The notes beneath the pieces are model-generated. The model worked only from the letters and a program-made list of their open reading frames with translations, was not told the DNA's origin and ran no database searches. A program made the translations under genes and the position numbers. Of a stretch of DNA of 64,000 nt, positions 35,951 to 42,884 are shown piece by piece. Origin of the DNA: Thermincola carboxydiphila (GTDB lineage: Bacteria > Bacillota > Thermincolia > Thermincolales > UBA2595); the NCBI GenBank assembly GCA_016841045.1, contig JAENZX010000002.1, forward strand, positions 94,865-158,864, given 5' to 3'. Each line of letters starts with the position of its first letter. Within the stretch, counting starts at the first letter, position 1.

Positions 35951-36742
35951 ATGTTTCGTTCTTCAACAAAAACTGATAAGCAGGAACTCTGGGAACGCTA
36001 TAAAAAACATAAAGACCTTTCCGCTCGTGAAGGACTGATTGTGGAATACGTGGCTTTAGTCAAATATGTGGCGGGAAGACTGGCTATTTCACTCCCCCCT
36101 AATGTACAGCAGGACGATTTAGTAAGCTGCGGTATCTTTGGCCTGGTTGACGCAATTGAAAAGTTTGACCTGGAGCGGAATATTAAATTTGAAACTTATG
36201 CCATATCACGTATTAGGGGAGCAATATGGGACGGACTCAGAGCCATGGATTGGGTACCCTATTCAATACGGCAAAAGGCCAGAGAGCTTGAACAGACATA
36301 TTCAAAGCTGGAGCACCAACTGGGGCGGTCTGCTACTGATGATGAGATATGTGAGGCGCTCAATATCGATAAACATCAGTTTTCGCAGTTATTAAGGGAA
36401 ACAAGCTTTACCTCCTTTGTTTCTCTAGAAGATATGTGGACATCAGACAAGAATGGGGGGAACCCCATCAGAGTAATGGATACTGTGGAAGACAGGAATA
36501 CACCTGACCCGGTTTCAATGGTAATATTTGAGGAAAGAAAGAGACTGCTTGGTGAGGCCATTAAAAAGCTGCCTGAGCGTGAGCGGCTTGTCATAGCACT
36601 CTATTATTATGAAGGCCTCACCTTAAAAGAGATCGGAAAAGTATTGGAAGTTTCAGAGTCTAGGGTATCACAAATGCATACCAAAGCAGTTCTGCGTCTT
36701 AGGGGTCGTTTAAGCAGAATCAAGAAAAAAATTCTTGATTGA
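35951..36742 (+). CDS. sigD: flagellar sigma factor SigD/FliA (sigma-28)
   Basis: Directs RNA polymerase to late flagellar and chemotaxis promoters. Region 2 has VEYVALVKYVAGRLAISLPPNV and DLVSCGIFGLVDAIEKFDLERNIKFETYAISRIRGAIWDGLR, the classic sigma-28 stretch. Region 4 is LPERERLVIALYYYEGLTLKEIGKVLEVSESRVSQMHTKAVLRLR. Length 263 is normal. GGGAGG precedes the ATG. The gene lies near the operon end, as Bacillus sigD does. Confidence 0.95.
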   Translation: MFRSSTKTDKQELWERYKKHKDLSAREGLIVEYVALVKYVAGRLAISLPPNVQQDDLVSCGIFGLVDAIEKFDLERNIKFETYAISRIRGAIWDGLRAMDWVPYSIRQKARELEQTYSKLEHQLGRSATDDEICEALNIDKHQFSQLLRETSFTSFVSLEDMWTSDKNGGNPIRVMDTVEDRNTPDPVSMVIFEERKRLLGEAIKKLPERERLVIALYYYEGLTLKEIGKVLEVSESRVSQMHTKAVLRLRGRLSRIKKKILD

Positions 36743-36756
36743 GTGGGTGAGAAATT

Positions 36757-38208
36757 ATGACAGATAATAGTGTTTGTCAGGAACAGAAGAACAGTTTCAC
36801 CCACTTGAAGAGGGAACCAGGTGAAAAGTCTGAAAGCAAGATAATTCTTGAATTAAGTGAAGACCGATTGGCGGCCTATATAACAGTGAAGACTTTTCCA
36901 ACCGAAGCGGTGGTTACAAAAGAAGATATAGTAAGAACACTTAAAAAAGAAAAGATAATATACGGAATCGTCGAAGAAGCAGTTCAATCAGCCGTCAATC
37001 CGGAGAATAGGGGCAGTCCTGTATTAGTGGCTATAGGTACACCACCGGTTAACGGTAAAGATGGGGTAATACATTACAAATGCCAGTCAGGTGATTTGGC
37101 TGGAGTACCCCAACAACTAAGCAATGGCAGGATAGATTACTACAACCTTAATCAGATTCACTGTGTTGGACCTGGAGACGTATTAGCAGTAATTGAGGAT
37201 GCTTTTCCCGGACAACAGGGATGCACTGTTACCGGGGAAGTTATACCTGCGCGGGATGGGAAGCCGGTTCATATTCAGCCGGGAAAAAATGTACATTTAA
37301 GTAAGGATAATCATGAATTATTAGCTACAGCTGCCGGGCACGTAATTATTAGAGGCGACACCGTAAGTGTATCACCGGTATATCGGGTAGAAGGTGATGT
37401 GGACTTTAATACCGGAAACATTTTATTTAAAGGAAGTGTAGTAATAACCGGAAATGTTAGTGAAGGATTTCGTGTAATTGCAGACGGCAATGTTGAAATT
37501 ATGAATACAATTTCAGGAGGGCAGGTAGAGTGTTCGGGAGAACTGCTGGTTAAAAACGGTATAGTTGGGAAGAACAAATCCTTAATTAAGGCCGGTGGCA
37601 GTATAATTACAAGGTTTATTGAGAATGCTCAGGTAGAAAGTGGCATCGATGTTATAGCAAGTGAAGGGATTATGCACAGTAAAGTAAATGCTGTCAGTTG
37701 TGTCCGTGTGACTGGAAAAGGTGTAATCGTCGGGGGTGTTGTAAGAGCGGGAGAAGAAATAAGCTGCAGGATAGCAGGGTCTCACCTGGCGACGGCGACA
37801 GAACTTGAGGCAGGGACAAACCCAGGCTTGCGTAAGGAATACAGCCGCTTGTTAAAAGAAAAACAATCTAAGGAAGCACATTGTCTTAAAAGCCGCCAGA
37901 TTTTTAATTATCTAAAAAATATTCGTCTGGAAAAAGGGAAACTATCCAGGGAACAGATTGACATTCTTGTCAAGGTTAATAAATCCCATGTTGGTTTAAC
38001 CCGGGAGCTCGAAAAAATAAATGATATCCTGCATAGAATAGAGGCGTTAATTTTACGGTCCGAACACGGCAAGATAAATATTGAGGATATTGTTCACCCT
38101 GGAGTGAAAATTACCTTAGGCTCAGAAGTGTTTTTTGTCCGAGATGATTACAGGTTTGTCAGTTTTGCAAGAGGTGAAAATGGTATCAATATTTCTCCTC
38201 TGAAATAG
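36757..38208 (+). CDS. FapA/DUF342 family protein
   Basis: FapA-type proteins have an N-terminal ligand-like module and a right-handed beta-helix; several occur in flagellar operons, but their role is unsettled. Here an N-terminal region (about 20-100) is followed by repeats of V-x-G-x-V type from about 205 to 345 (for example GNVSEGFRVIADGNVEI and GSIITRFIENAQVESG). A C-terminal coiled coil at about 355-430 ends in the DUF342-like VHPGVKITLGSEVFFVRDDYRFVSF. Length 483. Confidence 0.85.
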   Translation: MTDNSVCQEQKNSFTHLKREPGEKSESKIILELSEDRLAAYITVKTFPTEAVVTKEDIVRTLKKEKIIYGIVEEAVQSAVNPENRGSPVLVAIGTPPVNGKDGVIHYKCQSGDLAGVPQQLSNGRIDYYNLNQIHCVGPGDVLAVIEDAFPGQQGCTVTGEVIPARDGKPVHIQPGKNVHLSKDNHELLATAAGHVIIRGDTVSVSPVYRVEGDVDFNTGNILFKGSVVITGNVSEGFRVIADGNVEIMNTISGGQVECSGELLVKNGIVGKNKSLIKAGGSIITRFIENAQVESGIDVIASEGIMHSKVNAVSCVRVTGKGVIVGGVVRAGEEISCRIAGSHLATATELEAGTNPGLRKEYSRLLKEKQSKEAHCLKSRQIFNYLKNIRLEKGKLSREQIDILVKVNKSHVGLTRELEKINDILHRIEALILRSEHGKINIEDIVHPGVKITLGSEVFFVRDDYRFVSFARGENGINISPLK

Positions 38209-38219
38209 GGGTGGTACGT

Positions 38220-38534
38220 ATGACAGTCCGGTCAATTGACTTGCAGGTGTTAATTCCGAAAATCTCGGAAGCCAATCGCAGCCAGCCTATACAGAATCAA
38301 CAGAACCAGACTGAACAACAACAGTTTGCAGCACAGTTTCAAAAACAAGCTGAACTTCAGCGCAAACAGGTTCAGAATTCCAACAAATCTGAGGGCAGTA
38401 GGATAAGTAAAGAAGATACCAAAAAGGGGAGTTCTGACGAGCGCGAAAAAAACCAAAAGGAAAAAAACAAAGAAGAAAAAGCGAATTCAGTTAAAGATCC
38501 GGGAAAAGGAACTTTGCTGGATATCAAGATATAA
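38220..38534 (+). CDS. Gln/Lys-rich small protein of the flagellar tail
   Basis: About 104 residues. The first 30 (MTVRSIDLQVLIPKISEANR) look conserved, and the rest is Gln-rich then Lys/Glu-rich and likely disordered. A short closing GKGTLLDIKI follows. No known domain. The ATG at 38220 follows AGGGGTGG; an in-frame GTG at 38211 overlaps that site. Its place between FapA and the SwrB-like gene suggests a flagellar role, by context only. Confidence 0.6.
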   Translation: MTVRSIDLQVLIPKISEANRSQPIQNQQNQTEQQQFAAQFQKQAELQRKQVQNSNKSEGSRISKEDTKKGSSDEREKNQKEKNKEEKANSVKDPGKGTLLDIKI

Positions 38535-38552
38535 GTTGTGAGGGTGAGGTAT

Positions 38553-39098
38553 TTGGACAAGCTGTTAGTGGCAGCCGGAATTGCTATAATAATCTTTATA
38601 CTTTGGAAGGAGTGGGCAAAAGAAGCCACGCTGCAGAAAGAAAAAGAAGATGGCAGGCTGCTTCTCAATGAACTGGCAGATGCCAGAAGAGAGGTTCAGA
38701 TATTACTGGATCAATTGGAGACTGCATCGGAAAAGATTGTTGATGAAATATCTTATGGACTGGAAGAGATTAAAATACAGGTGTCCTCGGCAATTGAGAA
38801 ACCCGATGACGAGGCTGCTGCAGGTAACAATAAAGACGAAAAAACCATCAAGAAGTCCAAAGTGCTGAAGAGGACGCGGTCCGAGAACTCGTCGAAAAAA
38901 GAAAAATCCAAACAAACTTCAGCCCAGAAGGCACAAAGTGCAGTGGTTAAGGAAGTTCCACCAAAACATCAGATGGTTTACGCTATGGCTGATATGGGTC
39001 ACACCGAAGATGATATAGCTAAACAGATGAAAATTGGGAAGGGTGAAGTCAGCCTTCTGCTCCAATTAAGGCGAAAGGGAGAGGAAGGCGATGTTTAA
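38553..39098 (+). CDS. SwrB-like membrane protein (DUF6115)
   Basis: One N-terminal membrane helix (residues 4-17, LVAAGIAIIIFILW) leads into a coiled coil, a basic linker, and a C-terminal helix-turn-helix-like motif (YAMADMGHTEDDIAKQMKIGKGEVSLLLQLRRK). The same layout is found in Bacillus SwrB, which follows sigD and supports type III secretion. Position and layout suggest equivalence; sequence similarity beyond the tail is not obvious. TTG start at 38553 is preferred, and upstream GTG codons are possible. Confidence 0.65.
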   Translation: MDKLLVAAGIAIIIFILWKEWAKEATLQKEKEDGRLLLNELADARREVQILLDQLETASEKIVDEISYGLEEIKIQVSSAIEKPDDEAAAGNNKDEKTIKKSKVLKRTRSENSSKKEKSKQTSAQKAQSAVVKEVPPKHQMVYAMADMGHTEDDIAKQMKIGKGEVSLLLQLRRKGEEGDV

Positions 39099-39624
39099 AA
39101 TTTTTAAAAGGGATTTTATGCTCGGAATAGGTGTCGGACTAATTATCAGCGGGATACTTGTATCACTATCAGGAAACGGACATTTGACTGATGAAGAAAT
39201 TATAGACCGGGCTGTAAAACTTGGCATGGTTCAAAAACAAGAAGTAAACATGGGTCAATCCGAGATTGAACAAGAAAAGTCTGAATCTCCACAAGAGACC
39301 AAACCTCAAGAGACTAAACCTCAAGAGACTAAACCTCAAAAAACCCCACAACAGAAGCCCGAACAAGCTAATTCTGCTCCTGTACAACAATCGGTAGATG
39401 AAAAAGTTGAAGTTGTTACAATTGAAGTTAAACCCGGGATGGGGTCTGAGAGTGTAATAAAGGATCTCGAGAAAAAAGGTGTTATCAGCGACAAGGAAGA
39501 ATTATACAAAGTAATGACTAAATACAATGCACACTCAAGATTGAGAGTTGGAACCTTCAAAGTACCAGCTGGTGCGGGTATGAAGGAGATAGTGGATATA
39601 CTTACAGGTAAAGCTGGGAAGTAA
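39091..39624 (+). CDS. YceG/MltG-like LysM-type domain protein
   Basis: A single N-terminal anchor (residues 9-26) is followed by a Pro/Gln/Glu linker with three 15-bp repeats encoding ETKPQ (39295-39340). A C-terminal domain of about 65 residues (VVTIEVKPGMGSESVIKDLEKKGVI through FKVPAGAGMKEIVDILTG) matches the LysM-like domain of MltG. The transglycosylase part of MltG is absent, so it is probably a wall-binding or regulatory protein. It overlaps the previous gene by eight bases and is the last gene of the flagellar unit. Confidence 0.7.
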   Translation: MFKIFKRDFMLGIGVGLIISGILVSLSGNGHLTDEEIIDRAVKLGMVQKQEVNMGQSEIEQEKSESPQETKPQETKPQETKPQKTPQQKPEQANSAPVQQSVDEKVEVVTIEVKPGMGSESVIKDLEKKGVISDKEELYKVMTKYNAHSRLRVGTFKVPAGAGMKEIVDILTGKAGK

Positions 39625-39630
39625 AAAGAG

Positions 39631-39663
39631 AATTGACAATTGACAATTGACAGTTGACAATGG
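39631..39663. repeat. ATTGACA heptad array
   Basis: Three ATTGACA units, one GTTGACA unit and a closing ATGG lie seven bases after the preceding stop codon. The same unit recurs at 40906-40930 and, degenerate, near 53911-53946. Confidence 0.85.
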
Positions 39664-39672
39664 AAATCGGAG

Positions 39673-39689
39673 GGTTTGCGGTGCAAACC
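39673..39689 (+). other. hairpin GGTTTGC-GGT-GCAAACC
   Basis: A perfect seven-base stem with a three-base loop, 33 bases before the iron-sulfur flavoprotein start. A twin lies at 41022-41039 before the DUF502 gene, with a similar downstream ribosome-binding region. Confidence 0.75.
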
Positions 39690-39721
39690 TTCATTTTTAT
39701 CTGCTACTGGAGGGGTTTTGT

Positions 39722-40351
39722 ATGAAAATTCTTGCTGTTGTAGGAAGTCGTAGAAAAAAAGGTAATACCTCTATTCTAATGCAAGAGGCCTTAAAACCTT
39801 TTAAAATGCAAGATATTGAAACCAAATTAATATTCTTAGATGATTATAATATTAACGACTGCAATGGATGCGAAGGCTGTAAAGAAACATATAAATGCGT
39901 AATAAATGATGATATGCAAAAAATATATCCAGAAATTTTAGAGTCTGATGCAATTATTTTAGGTTCACCTGCTTATTTTTATAATATATCGGCAAATATG
40001 AAGGCTTTTATAGATAGATGTTACTGTTTTGAAGTATTTGACAATGATGATCGCTCGGTTTGGATGGGGTTAAACGAAGCACTAGGAGGAAAATATGCCG
40101 CTGTAATTGCAGTGAGTGAACAAGAAAAAGAAGAAGATATGGGATTTACTGCTGAAGCGATGCTAAAACCTTTAGAAGCTCTTGGTTATAGAGTAGTAAG
40201 TATAGTTAAAGCTCTTCATCTTTTTAAAGCAGGAGAAGCCTTAAATAATGAAAAAGCAATGAAAGCTGCAAAACAAGCTGGAACAAAACTATTAAAAACT
40301 TTGCAGTTAAAAGAAAGAGTAAAGACACAATTAAGTAGAGATCAGCTATAA
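39722..40351 (+). CDS. iron-sulfur flavoprotein / NADPH-dependent FMN reductase family
   Basis: A flavodoxin-like fold is seen from the MKILAVVGSRRKKGNTS FMN loop and the AIILGSPAYFYNISANMKAFIDR segment. Residues Cys47, Cys50, Cys53 and Cys59 form C-x2-C-x2-C-x5-C, the compact 4Fe-4S motif of Isf-type electron-transfer proteins. Redox partner unknown. The coding sequence is much richer in A/T and A-ending codons than the flagellar genes, which suggests lateral transfer. ATG 39722 follows GGAGGGG. Length 209. A terminator follows. Confidence 0.85.
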   Translation: MKILAVVGSRRKKGNTSILMQEALKPFKMQDIETKLIFLDDYNINDCNGCEGCKETYKCVINDDMQKIYPEILESDAIILGSPAYFYNISANMKAFIDRCYCFEVFDNDDRSVWMGLNEALGGKYAAVIAVSEQEKEEDMGFTAEAMLKPLEALGYRVVSIVKALHLFKAGEALNNEKAMKAAKQAGTKLLKTLQLKERVKTQLSRDQL

Positions 40352-40384
40352 ACTATTCATATTCTTACATCATCTATAAAATGC

Positions 40385-40422
40385 GTCAGAAGTGTATCTA
40401 AAAGTAGCACCTCTGGCTTTTT
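40385..40422 (+). terminator. terminator after the iron-sulfur flavoprotein gene
   Basis: GTCAGAAGTG pairs with CACCTCTGGC (one G-U and one mismatch) around a 13-base loop, followed by TTTTTATT. Confidence 0.75.
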
Positions 40423-40530
40423 ATTAAATATCAACAATAAAGGAAAGCACTATCTAACGTTTTTAGTACTTATATTGTTTACTTTATGGTGAAAATATTT
40501 TTTTTACATTATAATCACTAAATTATAGTT

Positions 40531-40572
40531 TGGAAGAAGACCATACGTTGGTAGAACTGTGACTCTTTGCGC
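40531..40572. repeat. 42-nt dispersed repeat, copy A
   Basis: Begins TGGAAGAAGACCATACGTTG and ends GACTCTTTGCGC. It matches 36 of 42 positions of copy B at 40963-41004. Confidence 0.8.
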
Positions 40573-40671
40573 ACTTTGCGTCCTCTCTCTCTTTGACCGT
40601 AGGTGAATCAATTTATCTTTGCGTTTGTTTTTTTTGGAAGAAGAATACTATATAAAAAGGTGTGGTTAACG

Positions 40672-40917
40672 ATGAATATACGAACAGGACGATATCGCCA
40701 TTATAAGGGAAATTTATATGAAGTTCTGGGGCTTGCCAGGCATAGTGAGACAGAAGAAGAGCTGGTAGTCTACCGGGCTTTGTATGGAGATATGGGCCTT
40801 TGGGTAAGGCCAAGGGAAATGTTTTTTGAAAAGGTTATGGTAGATGGCAGGGAAGTGCCGAGATTTGAATTAGTGGAGAGTGGAGAGTGGAGAGTGGGTA
40901 GAAAAACTGACAATTGA
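40672..40917 (+). CDS. DUF1653 family protein with repeat-derived tail
   Basis: A short soluble protein of unknown function. The family motif TGRYRHYKGNLYEVLGLARHSETEEELVVYRALYG is complete, and MWVRP-type text (LWVRPREMFFEKV) follows. Most members end shortly after a RFE or RFK motif. Here the frame runs on for about 16 residues (VESGEWRVGRKTDN) that are encoded by AGTGGAG and ATTGACA heptads, including the stop codon. ATG 40672 is preferred over upstream frames. Length 81. Confidence 0.85.
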   Translation: MNIRTGRYRHYKGNLYEVLGLARHSETEEELVVYRALYGDMGLWVRPREMFFEKVMVDGREVPRFELVESGEWRVGRKTDN

Positions 40918-40930
40918 CAATTGACAATGG
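40872..40930. repeat. composite heptad array (AGTGGAG then ATTGACA)
   Basis: Three AGTGGAG units and one AGTGGGT (40872-40899), a six-base spacer, then ACTGACA, two ATTGACA and ATGG (40906-40930). The first part lies inside the DUF1653 frame. Confidence 0.9.
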
Positions 40931-40962
40931 AAAAACTGTTAACCGCAGACTCATGGGCACTT

Positions 40963-41004
40963 GGGAAGAAGACCAAACGTTTGGAAAACTGTGACTCTCT
41001 GCGC
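40963..41004. repeat. 42-nt dispersed repeat, copy B
   Basis: Begins GGGAAGAAGACCAAACGTTT and ends GACTCTCTGCGC. It has six mismatches to copy A at 40531-40572. Confidence 0.8.
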
Positions 41005-41021
41005 TCGGCGGTGAAAAGGTT

Positions 41022-41039
41022 GGTTTGCTTTGGCAAACC
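41022..41039 (+). other. hairpin GGTTTGC-TTTG-GCAAACC
   Basis: A seven-base stem with a four-base loop, 21 bases before the DUF502 gene. It matches the hairpin at 39673; both are followed by TTCA and by a GGAGG(GG)TTTTGT-ATGAAAAT start region. Confidence 0.75.
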
Positions 41040-41060
41040 TTCAATTGAAGGAGGTTTTGT

Positions 41061-41603
41061 ATGAAAATCATTATTAAAAGTTTTTTAAACGGACTGTTAA
41101 TTATTAGTCCCATTGCCTTTTCTCTTTATATTCTTTATGTACTCTTTACTAAAATTGACGACCTGCTGCCCATAGAAACCCCTGGTATTGGCTTTCTAAT
41201 AACTGTTTCTGCTATTACATTGGTCGGATTTTTAGCCAGGAACATCTTCGCCAGAAAGATTATTGATTTTGTTGAGGAGCTTTTTTCTAAACTTCCTTTT
41301 GTTAAGCTTGTCTACGGTTCAATAAAGGACCTCATCAGCGCCTTCGTTGGAGACAAAAAAAGCTTCGACAAACCTGTTGAGGTAAGCCTAGGACCTGATG
41401 ACAGCGTTAAGGCAATAGGTTTTGTGACAATGGAAAACCTGGCCCAGTTGGGCCTGACTGACTATTCCGCCGTATACTTCCCTCAATCCTTCAATTTTGC
41501 CGGTAATTTACTGTTAATCCATAACAGCAAAATCCGCCGCCTGGATATGCCCAGCTCTGATGTGATGACCTTTGTGGTATCGGGAGGAGTATCGAAGAAA
41601 TAG
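41061..41603 (+). CDS. DUF502 family membrane protein
   Basis: Two N-terminal membrane helices (about residues 8-28 and 44-65) are followed by a conserved cytoplasmic domain. The pattern FSKLPFVKLVYGSIKDLISAFVGDKKSFDKPVEVSL is a strong match to the family. The function in bacteria is unknown; plant relatives are LCV/COV membrane proteins. GGAGG precedes the ATG. Length 180. A heptad array begins at its stop codon. Confidence 0.87.
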   Translation: MKIIIKSFLNGLLIISPIAFSLYILYVLFTKIDDLLPIETPGIGFLITVSAITLVGFLARNIFARKIIDFVEELFSKLPFVKLVYGSIKDLISAFVGDKKSFDKPVEVSLGPDDSVKAIGFVTMENLAQLGLTDYSAVYFPQSFNFAGNLLLIHNSKIRRLDMPSSDVMTFVVSGGVSKK

Positions 41604-41636
41604 TGGAGAGTGGGGAGTGAGTAGTGGGTAGTGAAA
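41601..41636. repeat. AGTGGGN heptad array starting at a stop codon
   Basis: The DUF502 stop TAG opens a run of five heptads (AGTGGAG, AGTGGGG, AGTGAGT, AGTGGGT, AGTGAAA). A degenerate copy of the GGTTTGC leader follows at 41634-41656. Confidence 0.85.
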
Positions 41637-41705
41637 TCGGAAGGTTTGCGTTGCGAGAAGGAGTTTTGCCGTTTGCGGAGCTTTTTCATTGGGTTACCAT
41701 CGTCT

Positions 41706-41829
41706 GTGAACTTACCGAATCAATTTTCAAAGCCACAGGGCGGAGGACAGGACGTCCGGAGCCGCCCAGCGCTAGGAGGGCGCTTTGGGCGGGTACCCAA
41801 GGATTCGAAAATTGAGGCGGTTAGTTCAC
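41706..41829. repeat. palindromic element with 23-nt inverted ends
   Basis: GTGAACTTACCG-AATCAATTTTC (41706-41728) is the inverted copy of 41807-41829 with three mismatches. The 78-base core is GC-rich and folds further: GGGCGG with CCGCCC, AGCGC with GCGCT, and the palindromes GGACGTCC and GGGTACCC. No transposase frame is present, so it looks like a MITE- or REP-like element. Confidence 0.75.
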
Positions 41830-41948
41830 CAAATGGGGACCCCTGAAAAACGGAGTAAACGGCTAAACTCCTTGCTCGAACAATGTCTTTTATCCCTACA
41901 AACCCGACCAAAATTGTATAAAACTTTCCAGCTTTAAGCATAATATAG

Positions 41949-41978
41949 TTGCGCTACCCCAGCAAAATATGCTAAAAT
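41949..41978 (+). promoter_or_regulatory. sigma-A promoter for rpsB-tsf
   Basis: TTGCGC, an 18-base spacer, and TAAAAT with an extended -10 TGC. Predicted transcription starts near 41985, giving a leader of about 115 bases. Confidence 0.6.
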
Positions 41979-42010
41979 AGCACATGGTGTAAAATACACA
42001 CGTTTCCGGA

Positions 42011-42052
42011 TTTCTGTAGGGGTGCCATCATATTGATGTGGTCCTGCAGAAA
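42011..42052 (+). promoter_or_regulatory. rpsB leader hairpin sharing an element with pyrH
   Basis: TTCTGTAGG pairs with CCTGCAGAA. The apical part is CCATCA-TAT-TGATG-T-GG. Its core ATCATATTGATG (42027-42038) recurs exactly at 43905-43916 before pyrH, with flanking GGTG and GG-N-CCTG also shared. It may be an autoregulatory site. Confidence 0.55.
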
Positions 42053-42099
42053 AATGAAAGGGACGGAGGAAAAAACCATTAAGAGAGGAGGTGACTCCC

Positions 42100-42810
42100 G
42101 TGGCTGTAATATCTATGAAGCAGCTCTTGGAAGCTGGAGTTCACTTTGGACATCAAACTCGCAGATGGAACCCTAAGATGGCTCCTTTTATCTTTACCGA
42201 CCGTAATGGTATATATATTATTGACCTGCAAAAGACTGTCAAAAAAGTTGACGAAGCTTACTATTTTGTAAGGGATTTAATAAGTGAAGGTAAAACCATT
42301 CTGTTTGTTGGTACCAAAAAACAAGCTCAGGAAGCCGTTAAGGAAGAAGCTACCCGCTGTGGTATGTTCTATGTAAACCAGCGTTGGCTGGGTGGAACCC
42401 TGACAAACTTCCAAACCATCAGAAGGCGTATTAACCGTCTTCATGAGCTGGAGAAAATGGAATCCAACGGAACTTTTGAAGTTCTATCCAAGAAAGAAGT
42501 TGCATCATTACTTAACGAAAAAGAGAAGCTTGAGAAGTTTCTCGGCGGAATCAAGGACATGAAAAACCTTCCGGGTGCATTATTTATTATTGACCCCAGA
42601 AAGGAAAGAATCGCAGTTGCCGAGGCACGCAAACTTGGTATTCCTATAGTTGCGATTGTTGACACTAACTGTGATCCTGATGAAATTGATTATATAATTC
42701 CAGGTAATGACGATGCTATAAGAGCAGTTAAACTGCTAACAGGTAAAATGGCTGATGCTGTTCTGGAAGGAAATCAAGGTCAGGACGCTGAAGAAGCTGT
42801 TGCTGAGTAA
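42100..42810 (+). CDS. rpsB: 30S ribosomal protein S2
   Basis: Primary small-subunit ribosomal protein. [44 protein letters not shown] and [22 protein letters not shown] are all universal S2 motifs. GTG 42100 follows GAGGAGG by seven bases; the in-frame GTG at 42091 lies within that site. Length 236. A short acidic tail ends the protein. Confidence 0.98.
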   Translation: MAVISMKQLLEAGVHFGHQTRRWNPKMAPFIFTDRNGIYIIDLQKTVKKVDEAYYFVRDLISEGKTILFVGTKKQAQEAVKEEATRCGMFYVNQRWLGGTLTNFQTIRRRINRLHELEKMESNGTFEVLSKKEVASLLNEKEKLEKFLGGIKDMKNLPGALFIIDPRKERIAVAEARKLGIPIVAIVDTNCDPDEIDYIIPGNDDAIRAVKLLTGKMADAVLEGNQGQDAEEAVAE

Positions 42811-42820
42811 TAAAACAAAG

Positions 42821-42871
42821 TGGGGTGACCGGGGGGTACTTTGGAACCCTACTGTCACCCCAATTTTTTTT
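42821..42871 (+). terminator. rho-independent terminator/attenuator between rpsB and tsf
   Basis: TGGGGTGAC pairs perfectly with GTCACCCCA around a 24-base loop that can itself pair GGGT with ACCC. Eight T residues follow. It would reduce tsf relative to rpsB. Confidence 0.9.
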
Positions 42872-42884
42872 AAGGAGGATTATC

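Larger units (their letters stand above)
40352..40671. other. intergenic region with terminator and dispersed repeat
   Basis: Contains the terminator at 40385-40422, an AT-rich stretch, and at 40531-40572 a copy of a 42-nt repeat that recurs at 40963. TTTGCG-rich text follows. No gene seen. Confidence 0.6.
41604..42099. other. long gap upstream of rpsB
   Basis: It holds the end of the heptad array, a remnant leader (GAAATCGGAAGGTTTGCGTT), a 124-bp palindromic element, a sigma-A promoter and the rpsB leader hairpin. Short open frames across the palindrome have no coding character. Confidence 0.7.

Noticed and set aside
39631..39663. ATTGACA array as a set of -35 boxes
   Set aside because: TTGACA matches the -35 hexamer, but no -10 follows at the right distance here; at 40920 the best is TGTTAA, which is poor.
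40872..40930. CRISPR array
   Set aside because: Units are seven bases with no spacers; no cas genes in the window.
41624..41941. Short open frames across the palindromic element on both strands
   Set aside because: They follow the repeat core, overlap each other, and lack ribosome-binding sites.
42825..42884. Longer EF-Ts with 20 extra N-terminal residues
   Set aside because: The extension would be encoded by the terminator stem, and the ATG at 42885 has a perfect ribosome-binding site.
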